From Paratrimastix pyriformis (Eukaryota > Preaxostyla > Paratrimastigidae): 64,000 bases of DNA. Under the pieces are notes generated by a model. That model searched no databases, had not been told where the DNA came from, and saw nothing but the letters and a program-made list of their open reading frames with translations. The position numbers and the translations under genes were made by a program. The stretch is taken from positions 115,798 to 179,797 of the forward strand of contig JAPMOS010000076.1 of assembly GCA_027972325.1 (NCBI GenBank), written 5' to 3'. Shown one piece after another: positions 27,169 through 64,000 of the stretch (position 1 is its first letter; every line of letters starts with the position of its first letter).

Positions 27169-28648
27169 CTAGAAAAGCTGAAGGCCATCCGCCTTCAGGA
27201 CGAGCTCATCACCACTGAGCGCCGCGCGTGCGCATTCGACCACCAACGTGACATTGACGGTCATGGGCCCCGCCTGGGTGGCCCCCGGGACCTGGAACCC
27301 CCAATAGGGCAGACCCATCGTGGTGGCCATCTTCGCAAAGCATGCGTTGGGAACCTCCTTTTGGAACTCGACAACGGGGGTCCCGGGGCTCGCGAAAATC
27401 ATGTTGGCCAGGCCCGCCCCGTGTGGGCCCGCAATCAGTCGGGCATGACGAAAAGTGTTGATCGCTTCGGCCAGCTGGGAGAGAGGTGATGATGTGGTGA
27501 GTAGGCATAAACAGACCGGGGCACTCCCAAATTCGGTGACGCGATAGCGGCCGCCGAACTCCCGGCGCAACGCCTGCATCACCTCGGCGTGGTTGGTGAC
27601 CTCCCTGGGTCCCGTGCGCTTGATGACCACGATCTCGCCACGGCGCTGGTCACCCGGGTCGAGCAGACCCCGCTCGGCCATCCGTGCAAACAAGACGTCT
27701 CGCAGTCGGGCCAGCAGGCGCGGGACGGTGCTGCCGCACGGGATGGGGGCCGGCACCAGCATCTCGGAGGCAAAGATGACGGGATGTCGCCACGACAGGG
27801 GAAGATTGCGAGTTTGCGAGGCCAGCCCCAGAAGGTCAATGTACTCCTGGCCAAAGATCCCTTGAGTCGAGCCGCGGAGCAGGGTAATGCCAGGGTCGGT
27901 GCGCAGCCGATCATAAACCATCATCAGCCGGGAGAGGCTCTCAACGACGTAGTGATAGTATGAATTTGCCCACCTATGATACAATCGATCGAATTCGACA
28001 AAGTAATTGATGCGGCACAGACACTTGGCTGAGCAAAACCACAGTTCCGTTAAAATGGAGGTTCTGATCGGGTCGGGGGCTGGCGATGGGTGCCCCGATT
28101 GTCTCGTTTGCCGGCGGTTTATACGCCACAAGGTTGCATCCCCTTTTCGTTCTGAAGAAGTGCGTGTTCGTGTACGGGCCATCAAGCGAGATACTTGTGG
28201 CATTGAAGAAGGTTCCCACCCACGCTGGGTAGAAATTCTCGACGATTGGGTTGCTCATTGGCCAGTACCGATAATTTTCTGGAGGAATGATGTGCGGTTT
28301 GGCCAGTGGTCGTGAGACATTGTTTGAATACTCGGGAAAGAATTCCACGAAAACGTTGGTCGAATTTAGCCGGTTTTCATAGATAGAGGGCTCAGCGAAA
28401 AGCAATAAAGGTGTCCCGGGCTCGGGTGGACCGATGGGGCTCGGTGGGGGCGGGCTGTGTAAGGCAGGATTTCGGAAGGCCCTCGGATCATCAGATCGCA
28501 AGGTTGTTGGAGCAGCAAGTTGATGAAATGGTGCATCATCAGAAAAAATCCCGAAATCGCTCCAGAAAAGGGCGAACATGAAGATAAAGAGAAATAAAAA
28601 GCCCAAAAGGCATGTGCGTGGGCGGCAGGAGTGCCGAAGGTTCGCCAT
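27169..28648 (-). CDS. GT61/DUF563-type glycosyltransferase, type II membrane protein
   Basis: Three exons (28648-28023, 27973-27517, 27474-27169) give 462 residues; the introns are 49 and 42 nt and both begin GTCTGT. The N-terminus has a short basic stretch and one TM at about residues 13-30, as in Golgi or ER enzymes, then a Pro-rich stem and several N-X-S/T sites. The GT61/DUF563 marks are WANSYYHYVVES (which corresponds to the family W..NYYHW region), the VVIKR block before a REV-type segment, and RLIAGPHGAGLANMIFASPG (GPHGAG at about 377-382). The family includes EOGT and plant xylan xylosyltransferases; the donor sugar cannot be told from sequence. The ATG at 28648 is the only one giving the signal anchor. 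Confidence 0.85.
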
Positions 28649-29294
28649 CGTCGACGGGCAACCCCCCTGGGGTAGGGTATGTTATCACTAACGCCCCAGT
28701 CAGTCAGTCTCGTGTTAATGCAGCCTCGTAGGAGGCTAACTAGATAATCGCAATCGAGAAGAGTTCACAAAAGGTTTTACTCCCATTTCCCCCATTTCCC
28801 AACCCGATTTCACAAAATATCGCCTCATCCCCAGCCACTTCCCGGCATTGATCGATTCGGCCCAACACGTTTATCTTCATCACATCCTCCCGCACAGAGG
28901 GTTTATGGACTCAACCCTCTGCTCCCGCGCGCCGTACTTGGCACCATCCTCCAACTCGCCTCAAAGAGGATCGCGAGCGAGCCCCAAAGTGAAGGGTTGG
29001 GAAGTTCTGACCCAATTCGGGATGGTCGAAGCTCTCCTCAGGTTGTGTCTAGCAGGACATGCAACGCGCAAGGCATGGGGAGAGCCACCATCCACAGTCG
29101 GTTCAACCCATGGGTCAGAGCCACCATCCCCCCGCACCATCGGCTCAATTCCGGAACCCCGCCCCTCGATTGCAACAATGATTCACCACCGCGCGGGGCA
29201 GTTTGGATGAATTCTCCGCAGACGGGGCAGGTGGAGGGGAAGGAGGTTGGTCGGAATCCACGCACAGAAATTTTGTTGTTGTTGTTGTTTGTTG
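28649..29294. other. Intergenic region with an inverted-repeat element fragment
   Basis: Upstream flank of the GT61 gene and downstream flank of the VPS9 gene. 28690-28803 matches the complement of the left half of the element at 10843-10990, from GTGTTAATGCAGCCTCG through the ACAAAAGG and CCCATTTCCC arm. No gene is supported in the rest; weak open frames on the plus strand lack recognisable motifs. Confidence 0.6.
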
Positions 29295-39209
<9,915 letters not shown>

Positions 39210-39487
39210 GGCAAAACGAAGGAAAATAGTGCGAGGCGCAGTGCCGCCAAGGACCTGAAGGAGAACGCTGCCTACTTTTCCGGAAAGGGTGGAACTATCA
39301 CCCGGGGACATAAACTCTTCTCCTGGTGGTTCTTCTTTCAGGAAGGCATTCTCGAATGGAAGGGGCCTTGTTTGATTCCGGTCTTTCTTTATGTTCCACC
39401 CCCTCCCCCTTTTCTCGAGACTCAAGAACAAGCCAGTGTGATAACCTGCATAACCCCCTGGTTAACAACCCTTGCAAGAAAACAACA
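39210..39487. promoter_or_regulatory. Divergent intergenic region between VPS9 and LicD-family genes
   Basis: Starts at 39209 (minus) and 39488 (plus) are 278 bp apart, so both promoters must lie here or overlap the genes. No TATA box or other motif is convincing. Confidence 0.35.
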
Positions 39488-45451
<5,964 letters not shown>

Positions 45452-46266
45452 TGATGATGCTGCTGCTTATTTTTTCTCTTGCAGAGAACCATTTTTTTCA
45501 GGTTCTTCGACTTTATTTTTCACTCGAGTTATTTTTAGATTCCATCATCCTTCTACTTTGATTTCAGACACATTTTCTTCCATTTTTGGGGTTTCTCTCA
45601 AAATGGACCTTATGCGCGTTGTTGTGCATGCAGACCTACTCGAATGAGGTGCTTTCTCTCTTCGCTCCGTTATCGATCCCGCCCCATCGTGATCTCCTTT
45701 CATTTTCCTCCTCCTCCCTCTCCTCCTCCTCCTCCATCTCCTCCTCCCTCCCCCCCTCCCCTCCCCACTCACACCCTCCTCCTTCTTCTTCTTCTTCCTC
45801 CTTCCTCCTCCTCCCTCCCCCCATATCCTCCTCCTTCTCTCCTCCTTCTCTTCTCCCTCTCCTCCCTCCTCCTCCTCCTCCTTCCTTCTCCTCCTTCATT
45901 TCCACCCCTTCTTCTTCTTCTTCTTCTTCTTCTTCTTCTTCTTCTTCTTCTTCTTCTTCTTCTTTCTCCCTCACCCTCCTCGCTTCTTTCTTCCCGCAAT
46001 TGTCACATCTGTCTCGTGGAGTGGGAAACCCAGAAACACACTAGGACGATGTTTTGTCCGTCTTCAAAAGGGTGCCAAACTTTACGTTCGCTCAAGCTGT
46101 GGCGTCATTTGAGAGACACCCACTTCCTGTCCGATTGATCGGTCCCGTTGCTCCACCCACACACCCACCCACACTGGGCCCTTCTTCGGTCGTCTGGGCA
46201 TTGAGACGCCGACGTCAAAAAATCTCTTTTGGCCGAACAGAAGAAAAAAAAAACGAAAAAGTCAAA
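45452..46266. repeat. Convergent intergenic pyrimidine tract
   Basis: Between the LicD-family stop and the GT54-like stop. 45705-45970 is (CTC)n, (CTT)n pyrimidine repeat. 46085-46160 is an inverted copy of dispersed repeat family B. No gene is supported. Confidence 0.65.
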
Positions 46267-47161
46267 TTAAATCACCGTGGGACCATCATCATCATCAAAC
46301 CGCACATCACTGACTTCACAGGCACACAGGCGTTCCGTCTCCCAGTTGGTCGCGTCACACGACAGGTAGGACGGGATGAACGAGTAGAAGCACTTGCCCG
46401 ATTTGACTCTCCCGGGGAACTGATGCATCCACGACGAGTAGGGGTGCGGTTCGCACCCGGCACACCTGAAGTAGCGCTCCAGGTCGGCACAGCTGTTCAC
46501 TTGATCCAACAGGTCAGGCCGACACACCGATTGGTGATGGTGGGCCCGGAGGCAGTAGTGCCGGCATGATTCCCCCCGGCGCGAGGCACCCATGTGGAAC
46601 CGGGTCACAGCCACATCCGGAAGGGATCCGTTCTTGTTGGGCACCCAGACGGTCTCCTGGGGAAGATCGTCCGAGAGCGGTGTGGATATCACCCGGTCGA
46701 GAATGTCGCGTCGTGGCCCCCAGAACAGGGAGGTCGTCCGGGCGAGCGGGTCGGCGCAGGGGGACAGGTCCGAGAGGCGGGCGCACTCGGGGAGATAGCG
46801 ATCGTCGGTCCACATGCCGATGAGCGGGTCGTGGCATTGGAAGACATCGGGGAAGTCGTTGTTCATGGTGGAGATGGTACCCCCTGGTGCACCATCTGGG
46901 GGGGGAGGGGGCGGAGGGAGGGAGGGAGGGGGAGGAGGACGGAGAGGGTGAGAATGGGAGTCAGGTCACATTCGAGTGGTGCAGTCATGGGGCGAATCAT
47001 CATCCAGTCATCATCATCATCCAGCCGTCATCATCATCATCCAGTTATCACCATCATCATCCAGTCGTCATCCAGTCATCATCCAGTCTCATCATCCAGT
47101 CTCAGTCTCATCATCCAATCATCATCCAATCATCATCATCGTCATCCAATCATCGTCATCC

Positions 47162-47195
<34 letters not shown>

Positions 47196-48329
47196 TCATC
47201 ACCAAGTGTCGTCTGCGTGTGTGTCGGTGGGTATGACGAACCTGGTTATAGCGGTACGTGAAGAAGGTCCGGGCCCCGAAGTGCTCCACGCTGCGCTCCT
47301 CGGCGGCCTGCCACACCCTGGTAAAGATGGTGTCCACGGGCCAGTGCCCGGCCATATCCCCGACAACCGACAGGAAAAACGGGATGTCCCGATGCTGGGC
47401 CAGGATGCCGTTGAGCCCGAAACTGAGCCGAAAGGCGGAGAACCGGTCGAGGAAGGAGAAGAGTGCCTCGGCGGGGGAGGCGGAGGCGCCCGGGGAGAAG
47501 AAGAGCGTGCGGGGTGGCGCGACATTGGGTATATTGCCCCCGGCCGCGGAGGCCGTGGGGCCGGCCGGGTTGGGATGTTGGGGTTGGAGTGGGCTGGGCG
47601 CCGGAAGGAGAGGTTCCAGCAGGCGGGCCAGATGCAAGCGCGAGTCCGGGCAGAAGAAAAAGTCATCTGGGGTTATACAGACAGGGGTGAGTGAGACCGA
47701 TGGGCCAAAAAAATTGGGCACGGACCTTCCATCAGGAAGAACAGTTCCCCGTCGTTCTGTGGGGACCAGCGGTATGCCCCCGGGGCAGTGGAGTAGGATG
47801 AGTTTGAATAAAAGTGCGTCAGCATGGCGCCAAAGTCGAGCGTCTGCTGAATTTTCACTGGACTTGGTGTGGTGCACTCCTCGCATTGGAGGAAAGGTGC
47901 AAGAGCGGTCGCGAGGGTGGGAGATATCAAGGTGGCGTTGATCTCAAAAAAACGGATGAGACCCGAATCCTCTTCGGCATGAAACTGTTCTCGAGCCTTG
48001 GTGAAAGCAGGGTGATTGTTCGGGCGCATGTTGTAGACCCAAAGGTCGAAGGGGAAGAGGCTGGGGTTATCGCGAAATTCGTTGAGGAAACTGGCGATCG
48101 TTCGAGAAAGAGGGTGCTCCGTCCCATTGGGAAGACGGTCTCGAGGAATGGTTGGGAAAATGAAGTGGATTCGTGGGATTGTGGAAGAACTGTACGATGA
48201 GGCGCTCCAAAAAGCGGCAACAATGGCGAAAATGGTCACAAGCAACAAAATTAGTTTTCTGAATCTGTAAATTCGTCTCCTTGTCCCCGAACACCAGCGC
48301 CGAAGAGGGCGCTCATCATCTGAGAACAT
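46267..48329 (-). CDS. Type II glycosyltransferase, GT54 (MGAT4)-like
   Basis: Three exons (48329-47726, 47666-47238, 46883-46267) join to 549 residues. After an Arg-rich cytosolic tail, residues about 25-42 form the only TM. The lumenal part has IPRIHFIFPTIPRD, then KIQQTLDFGAMLTHFY, then FLMEDDFFFC, whose EDD-type motif and spacing resemble GT54 N-acetylglucosaminyltransferase IV. RFSAFRLSFGLNGILAQH and GHWPVDTIF come next, like the GT54 F...P.D segment. The last exon is Cys-rich (about 13 Cys) and unlike GT54, perhaps a lineage-specific domain. Several N-glycosylation sites occur. The assignment is tentative: another GT-A family with an EDD motif is possible. It starts 143 bp downstream of the syntaxin stop on the same strand. 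Confidence 0.55.
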
Positions 48330-48472
48330 GGGCCTGGTGACAGCGGTCTTGACCCGGAGGGGAGAAAGCTCCCGACGGGCATTTTCGGGGGCCCATTTTC
48401 GCGAGATTTCTGAATGCTGCCTCACCCAGCCCACCGTTATGTCACGGCTGCCTGATGACGAAAGCGGACACT

Positions 48473-50499
48473 CTAATAGAGCCAGTTGTAAAACAACAGC
48501 AGGCAACCCAGGATGAACATCATATACGCCAGGACTCGACGCATGGAGGTACCCCGCCGAGCCTAGGCAAAGGGAACAGAGGAAGTGTTTAAAAAAAGGA
48601 CAGGAGCGCCGAAGGCTGGCTCCAGACCTGCACGAGCTGGGAATGGGCATCGTCCACATTCTGGTTGGAGGAGAGCAGGTTTTGGATGATGTCTTGAATC
48701 TGGATGTCCTGGCGCTCCATCTGGAAATGGTTAAAACACGAAAATAACGCACGCCAGTGGAAACCAGGCGCGGTCGAGGAAAACGATGGGAGATGAAACA
48801 CCCGGATGAAACACCGGGGGGGGTGACACACGCCGGGGGATGACATATGCCGGGGGGGGGGGGGGAGAGAGAGAGAGAGAGAGAGAGATGACATTCACAA
48901 GCGGGGGGGTTCGGGTCGGAAATGATGGGTGACGATGAGGGTGATGGCGATGATGATGATGATGACGGGGCAATGATGACAGGGGGGAGGATGACAAAGT
49001 CGATGGAGAATGACAACGGACTTGCTGTTGGAGGTATTCGTCCAGCCGGGCGATCTCCAGGGAGGTGTTCTCCACTTGCCTGTGGAGGAGGGGCCGGAAG
49101 CGCGAGTGAATGTGGTGTGTGCCGGAAAGACGGAAAGAAGTAACGGGAAAACAAAAAAAAGCAGAGAGGGAGAAGAGACATGTGGTGTGTGTCGTAAAGA
49201 AGGAAAGAAGTAACGGGAAAACAAAAAAAGCAGGAAGACATCAAGAATGTAACTGTGAATGTGATGTGTAGTGCGCGCGTGCGCGCAAAAAGGGATGTGT
49301 CAATCCGGCGATGGAAAGGGAGAGCTGCTTGGGTGTGGTGGATCTGTGTGTTGTCCAGAAGAAGGAGGAAGAAGAACGGATGTCGAAAGGGGACAAGCCG
49401 GTGTGAAGAAGGAAGTTCCCATCATCAACGGGTGGCTCTTTGTGTCGCGAGACGGACTTTGCTCGGAAGAAGACATCGGTCAGCTCCCGGGTGAGGTCGG
49501 CGTTCTCCTGCTCCAGCAGCTCGCCCTCGCCCTGAGGCACATGGGCCATGGGCACCGAGGCTCCGACCGGGGTGAGTGGGCTCATGGGGGTCATACCGGT
49601 GGCCGGGGGTCCAGCCATGACAGGTCCGGTGGGAGTCGCCGGGGTGGTGGTGGCGCTTGGGGTGCCCGGGGTGGCGGGCGCGAGCAGCTGGAACAGAATG
49701 GGATGATTTGAGATGTCAACCCCTCGGTGATGCCGACCTGTGCGGGACGGTGTCGGACGTGGGCCGAGGAGAGCTCAAAACTGCCAATTTTGAATTCAAA
49801 AAAGAGTGATGTGATAACCCCCTGGGTGGTGTCGACACAGACAAGGCGCGCTGTTGGGATACCCCCTCGGCCCTTAAACGCCGGGCCTGGTTGTAACGCT
49901 GTGAGAATACCTGCAATTGCTGGTACAATGTATGCACGACGTTTTTCTGGTGTGAAAAAAGATCCGTCAGGGTACTGGCAATCCGAGCCTGGGTCAGCTT
50001 GAAGGGGAATTTCTGAGTTCCTGCGGGGGGGGGATAAACGTCATGATGAGAATTGCCCAATCCGACCGATGCTTTGTTCGAGAGCTTCGATGCGAGAGGT
50101 GGCGAGACGAATAAACTGTACAGTTTCCCGCTCGATGAGATCGCGCTGGTCGTCGGTCATGGCAGAATGTGATGCGAATGCGTTGACGTTGACATAATCT
50201 CGGTAGTTTCTTTCCAGGAACGTATTTCCTTTTTTTATCAAGTCAGACTACAAGGTGGACCAAATGAGAAAGGCGGAAACAAGAATACGGACGATCTCTT
50301 GTGCTGTTTGGCGAAAAGCAAGTGAGACAGACAACAGAGGGTTTTGACTCTTGGGGGTTACGGGCTGGACTTTGTCTGCCGCCGAAAGGGTCACTATGAG
50401 GGAGAATGACCATAGGAATCGTCGGAGGAGGACGGGACCTTCATTGTGCGGGCGCATATTCATCCCTTTGGTTGAATCGACGACGCCTGTCTTCGGCAT
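48473..50499 (-). CDS. STX18: Syntaxin-18/Ufe1-type ER Qa-SNARE
   Basis: Eight exons (50499-50439, 50393-50293, 50247-50067, 50020-49863, 49687-49458, 49079-49022, 48720-48628, 48562-48473) join in phase to 323 residues; human STX18 is about 335. The N-terminal region TAQEISDLIKKGNTFLERNY then RDYVNVN and MTDDQRDLIERE matches the syntaxin-18 pattern of EI...FLLEHRKDY and MTDTERD. A Pro/Thr linker follows. The SNARE helix runs from LLEQENADLTRELTDVFFRA through QVENTSLEIARLDEYLQQQ and MERQDIQIQDIIQNLLSSN. The zero-layer Gln is likely in ERQD. A C-terminal tail anchor (VLAYMMFILGCLLLFYNWL) ends the protein. In other eukaryotes it acts in Golgi-to-ER retrograde fusion. One intron carries dispersed repeat A twice in tandem (49130-49240). 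Confidence 0.85.
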
Positions 50500-51305
50500 G
50501 GGCAGACACCGGACGTCACTCCGTGTGCCGAGGGATGACGACTCCAACCTTGATGAGACCCAGACGCTAGCGGACCGACGCAGACACTGCCCTTTCCTCG
50601 AAAGGATCTGGCGCCACAACAAGTCCGAATGGCTCCACCCCGGTTTGTGGCAATCGAGAAGCGTCCCGACCCCCTGCCCTGCCCTTGCTGGGGAAGAGTG
50701 TTGCGGGACGATGGGCAAATGTCAGACGAGTGAGAGAGAGTGAGTGTGTGTGTGTGTTCAACAGAACGAAGTGTGAAAGTGAAAAGTGGTCACAGGGACA
50801 ACAAGGGTGATTCGGGTCGACAGGGCAATTCCGAAAGAAAGATCACGAAACCGGGAAGGGGATGTAGAAATATGGATGGTTCGCCTCACACGAGGCTGCA
50901 TTAACACGAGACTGACTGATGGAGAACCACCATGCACAAACCCTTCGCCTCCGTCCCTCCACCATCCAAGGGCAGACTGGCAGGTGCTAGCGGGAGATCA
51001 ATCCCAGCAGCCAAAGCTAACACGGGAGGAAGGCACTCAAACATGGACCGGCTCCGAGATCGACAGCCGAACCCAAGATCCTGTTTTTTTTACCGTGAGC
51101 TAAAAGGGAACCGATCACCGGCTGCGCTGCGTCTTTCGCCTCAGATCGTCTCCGAAAAATAGGGAACACACCCACCAAACCTCAAGGAACCCTCGGACGA
51201 GGTCAGTTAAAAAAAAAAAACTCGCTTAACGTGTTCGGACAGCCACCGAGGAAAGTGTGTGGGATAGAGAGAAAAAGAAACAAGAGGGCAGCGCGCTGAC
51301 TTAAT
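50500..51305. other. Intergenic region with a fragment of the inverted-repeat element
   Basis: No gene is supported. 50880-50925 (GCCTCACACGAGGCTGCATT through AACACGAGACTGACTGA) matches the complement of 28693-28730 and the centre of the element at 10909-10945. The rest is non-repetitive with no motif I recognise. Confidence 0.55.
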
Positions 51306-51966
51306 TTAGCAGGTGGAGTTGTTCTTGCCGGACAGAATCAGGGAAACAATAAGGCCATAGAGGGCAAGGGCTTCACCGAAGATAAGAATCAGCAGCATAC
51401 CAACGAACAGCTTCTGCTGGCGAGCATTGGCGCGGACACCAGCATCACCGACGATACCAATGCAAATACCGGCGGCAAGGGCGGAGAAGCCAGTGGAAAG
51501 ACCAGAGGCGAGGTGAGCGAAGCCATTGAAGAGGGAGTACTCCTGGCCAACTGATGATAGAAACAAAAAACGAAAAGATATACCAAAGATGAGGTCAAAA
51601 GAGTTCGATAAGACAGACTCATACCGGACAGCAGCACGGCGACGATAAGGCCATAGATACCCAGGATACCTGTAATCGAAAGGAAGTCAGAAGATGAGTC
51701 AAAAAAAGCAAGCCGCAAACAAACCAGCCATAATCGTAGGAATGGTGGACTTCATGACGAGCTGGGGATGAAGAACACCCATGGCGCAGACACCGACACC
51801 GGCCTTAGCGGTACCGTAAGAGGAGCCAAGGTCTGAATAAGAAAGATGGCCAATGAATGCAAAATCGGAAAAACCGTGACAGACTGGCGAAAATGATGGC
51901 GCAGGCGCAGCCCATGAAACCGAAGAAGGGGGCAGAAGGGGGGCACAGGTCAGAGGGGAAAGTCAT
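51306..51966 (-). CDS. ATP6V0C: V-type H+-ATPase 16-kDa proteolipid (subunit c)
   Basis: Four exons (51966-51885, 51832-51725, 51669-51625, 51550-51306) give 159 residues, the usual length. Four TM helices are seen: [14 protein letters not shown], then [10 protein letters not shown] after the first hairpin, [40 protein letters not shown] and [20 protein letters not shown]. Glu138 in FGEALALYG is the essential proton carrier of the c-ring. [16 protein letters not shown] and [13 protein letters not shown] are near-invariant. Two of its three donors (GTTTGT, GTATGA) break the GTC rule that dominates the window. Confidence 0.95.
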
Positions 51967-52293
51967 TGCGATTGCTGTAAAAAACCAATGGGAAATAAGC
52001 TCGAATGCGGGAGAAAAAGCGAGAGCAGACGTGCTGCTGAGTGGTGGAAACCAACGGGGTACAGCCAGCTGATCCTGGCCACGAGGGTTGAAAAAAGACT
52101 TTGGGCACCTGCTCCGAGATTGATTTGTCTGCCGCACTCCAAGACCGAGTGACACTGCACACACACACGTTGTTTTCGCTGCCACAAAAGCAAGGAAACT
52201 CCCTTTCCGATCGGGAGGATCGGTACAGAGAAAAAGAGAAAACGACAAGATTCGGAACGGAGAGGTGGGATATGGCAGAGAAAAAAAGCATGT
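51967..52293. other. Intergenic spacer, nothing recognised
   Basis: 327 bp between the V-ATPase start and the stop of the next gene on the same strand; it must contain a promoter and a 3' end. No repeats or motifs stand out. Confidence 0.5.
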
Positions 52294-53334
52294 TCACGCG
52301 GGGGAGTGGGGTGGGTGCTGTTGTGCGGCGAGTGTTCGGTCCTTGTCCTCTTGCATTTGCGCCAGGGTGTACGAGATCTGGGCAACGCTGACCACGCAGG
52401 CCCCGATCAAGAAGGGGGTAGAGGGACGGGTCCAAGTGGCCAGACTGGTCACGAAGGTGGATCCGAAGAGGGCAAAGACAGTCGTGAAATTTTTGCGAAT
52501 GTTGTCGAGGTATTTGATGGTGAGAGAGGTCAGAATGCCAATCGAGGCGAGAAGGAAGGAGATTGTGAACTTCTCGCCCAGGGCAGCAAGACTGGGCGGG
52601 TTGGTGAGGACCCCTTGGCCCACAGCCAGTGCGGCATTGCAAACGATGCCGAAAGTGTAGAGCTGCAGATTTTGCCAATGGATGGGCTCCTGGGCATAAG
52701 CAGGATCTTTCATGAACTTTTCGGTGATCACACCGGCCAGGGCAGAGCAGGCCGGGACGAGCAGCCCAAACAGCAGCCCCAGTGGGTGGACCACGAAGAA
52801 CGAGGATTCTGTGGCAGATGCCGGGGAGGAGGAGGAGCCGGCACATGGGTTGAGTTCGCTCATGAGCACCCCAAAGAAGGCTGATAAGATGGCGCACCAC
52901 CGCTGGGCGCCAATCCACTTGCGAAGGAAGAAGAGCGAAAGGAGGGGGGTGATCACCAGGCGGAAGTTCCCCAACAGGGCATACGTGGGCCCGTCGAGGT
53001 AGTGGAAGGCGGAGTTCGACACATTGTTCTGGACAAAATAAATGATCGAGGGAAGTCCCCACATCAAGAAGCGGTTCACCTCGAACTTGATGACGACACC
53101 CTTCCGATGGCGCATGGAATAAGTCATTGCCGCAGAAAAAAGGAATTTCATCATTTCAGCAAAAAGGACAATCAGAGCCGTATCAGATTTCGACTTTCCC
53201 TGGAAGAAGAAATGGTCACACATCTGAATGCCGAATGCGAAAGTCCAGACGTGTCTCGCCGATAACTGAAGATAAATCACCACCAAAATGGTGTTTGCGA
53301 GGATGATCGCACTCTTCGCCAAGGCGCTTGCCAT
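52294..53334 (-). CDS. SLC35A-type nucleotide-sugar transporter
   Basis: The frame from ATG 53334 to 52294 is open (346 codons), but 53199-53249 has the form of a 51-nt in-frame intron (GTCTGG ... TTCTTCCAG). Removing it restores a normal helix 1-2 loop and leaves 329 residues, a typical length. About ten TM helices are present. SLC35A marks include VLFAEMMKFL, WGLPSIIYFVQNN, YLDGPTYALLGNFRLVITPL, SAFFGVLMSELNPC, ITEKFMKD, IHWQNLQLYTFGI and GLLVPACSALAGV. The family moves UDP-galactose, UDP-GlcNAc or CMP-sialic acid into the Golgi in exchange for the monophosphate; the substrate cannot be assigned. It would feed glycosyltransferases like those encoded nearby. Confidence 0.9.
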   Translation of the reverse strand: MASALAKSAIILANTILVVIYLQLSARHVWTFAFGIQMCDHFFFQGKSKSDTALIVLFAEMMKFLFSAAMTYSMRHRKGVVIKFEVNRFLMWGLPSIIYFVQNNVSNSAFHYLDGPTYALLGNFRLVITPLLSLFFLRKWIGAQRWCAILSAFFGVLMSELNPCAGSSSSPASATESSFFVVHPLGLLFGLLVPACSALAGVITEKFMKDPAYAQEPIHWQNLQLYTFGIVCNAALAVGQGVLTNPPSLAALGEKFTISFLLASIGILTSLTIKYLDNIRKNFTTVFALFGSTFVTSLATWTRPSTPFLIGACVVSVAQISYTLAQMQEDKDRTLAAQQHPPHSPA

Positions 53335-54677
53335 TCGAGCGCAAATTTGCCACCCAACAGGTGGTCTGTCCCCCAGAGGTGGAACCAGCTTTTTTTTCGA
53401 GTTGTTGGAAGGCTCAGAGCCGCTCAAGGAGATTTTCAAAAAAAAATCAGCATGGTCCCTTTTTAATCTCGAGAGCACGCACAATCCCAAGGCGGAGGCG
53501 AGACGGCGGGGGTCGAACGAGCCGGAAGTTCTTCCCCTTCTCCCAAACCCGCGGGGATGAAGCTGCACAGGAGTCGCTCGATAACATACTCCCCATGACG
53601 ACAACACCATCCCCCGGCCCGTCCAGCCGGGCACCCTGGAAGGGACATGTTGGGGACGTCAATCACGATGTTGATGGTGGCCCGGTGGGAGACACCTGGC
53701 CCTTCAGGTGTTCTCGAGGCAGGGCAAGGATTGTCGCCTCGCCCGGGGGCGGCGAGGGGGTCCCTCCCCGGGGTCCGCGTGATTTTTGCCCGGTGCACCT
53801 GGGTTCTTATGCATTCGATTCCTCCGTGGCGGCGCCCGTTGGATGGGCTCAACTCTCTTTGCCACCACACACCCCGACCATGTGCGTTCGTAGGGGGAGT
53901 TCGGGGCATCCACTCATTGTTTTCTCGGGTGGGGCGAAATGAGTTCAGAGAGAAAAATAAAGTTGGGGGGTGATGTTGGTGATGTTGGGGGTGATGATGA
54001 TGATGATGGTGACGATGATGATGATGATGATAGTGGTGATGGTGATGCTGATGATGGGTGGGTTTCATAGTGGACTCCACACAACGAGAGGTGGGGGGGG
54101 GGGGGGGGGATGAGCCACACATGTGAATTCAACCCCTGCTCACCTCCAGCCGCCGCCGCAGCCCCACCCCTTTGCGGGAGGGGGCATGGAGGGGGTCCGG
54201 GGAAGCAGGCAAGGTCCACGAGGGGCAGAGTGACACAGACACACACAGACACACACAGACACACGCAGACACACAGACACACACAGACACACACAGACAC
54301 AGACACACACGGAGAAAGACACAGGAAAGCCAACACATAGGTTTCATGATGGGCCCACCACACGGCATAATAAAATCGGGGGCGTAAAAGGGAGATGAAA
54401 CGAGGCGCAGTCTGCGAGCTTTGATCATAAATTTTGGGAGGGACGGGGGGGACGGGGGGGGGGGGGGGGAGCGGACTCGGGGAAAAAATAATAAAACGAA
54501 AAAGAACAAGAAGACAACGAAAAATTGGGAACATCCCCCCCGACGCGATCAGTCGACGTTCCCCGGGGGGTGGAGCAGGCTATGCTCACTTACTGGGGTC
54601 CTTCGAGCAACTGCACGAAACTCGACGGGGAACCAACCCGTGTGCGGCTGTCCCCCCGGGGGTGGAGCAGGCTATGC
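53335..54677. repeat. Intergenic region with GAT, (ACACAG)n and G-run repeats
   Basis: 53995-54060 is a GAT microsatellite, 54093-54110 a G run, 54229-54310 an ACACACAG-type array and 54446-54470 another G run. 54563-54655 is a duplicate of the end of the SH3 gene. The rest (53335-53940) shows no convincing gene on either strand. Confidence 0.6.

Positions 54678-64000
<9,323 letters not shown>

Overview
The window comes from a nuclear genome of a GC-rich, intron-dense microbial eukaryote. Every confident gene is spliced, with many introns of about 42-60 nt and others of several kb. The proteins are eukaryotic: an AGC kinase, a VPS9 Rab-GEF, syntaxin-18, the V-ATPase c subunit and Golgi-type type II enzymes. 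TAA, TAG and TGA all end genes. I cannot name the species. A protist is the best fit, and a free-living anaerobe would suit the bacterial-type ABC fragment at 61.0 kb, but that is inference.

Layout. 0.4-6.1 kb: two tandem MFSD5-like transporters (minus), with 8 and 6 exons. 6.1-7.2 kb: a divergent membrane-anchored methyltransferase-like protein with a Cys-rich stalk (plus). 7.6-24.0 kb: one giant Greatwall/MAST/Rim15-like AGC kinase (plus, 27 exons, about 2,785 aa); one intron holds a Tc1/mariner copy and another a short inverted-repeat element. 24.0-27.2 kb: repeat-rich intergenic DNA. 27.2-28.6 kb: a GT61/DUF563 glycosyltransferase (minus). 29.3-39.2 kb: a VPS9-domain protein with a VARP-like N-terminus (minus, 11 exons). 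39.5-45.5 kb: a type II LicD-family protein with a coiled-coil stalk (plus). 46.3-48.3 kb: a type II GT54-like glycosyltransferase (minus). 48.5-50.5 kb: syntaxin-18 (minus). 51.3-52.0 kb: V-ATPase subunit c (minus). 52.3-53.3 kb: an SLC35A-type nucleotide-sugar transporter (minus). 54.7-64.0 kb: a Ser/Gln/His/Pro-rich protein ending in an SH3 domain (minus, its 5' end beyond the window).

Many of these genes serve the secretory and endomembrane system: glycosyltransferases, LicD, sugar-nucleotide import, ER SNARE fusion, Rab5-type exchange and organelle acidification. Whether the clustering means anything is open.

Three genome-level signals stand out. First, the 5' splice site is GTC(T/C)G in about 78 of 83 introns resolved by hand, not GTAAGT or GTATGT. 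Second, introns are swollen by (ATC/GAT)n, (TG)n and minisatellites, and several carry tandem copies of the adjoining exon-intron junction. Third, short dispersed repeat families recur in introns of unrelated genes, including an approximately 230-bp inverted-repeat element with two further partial copies.
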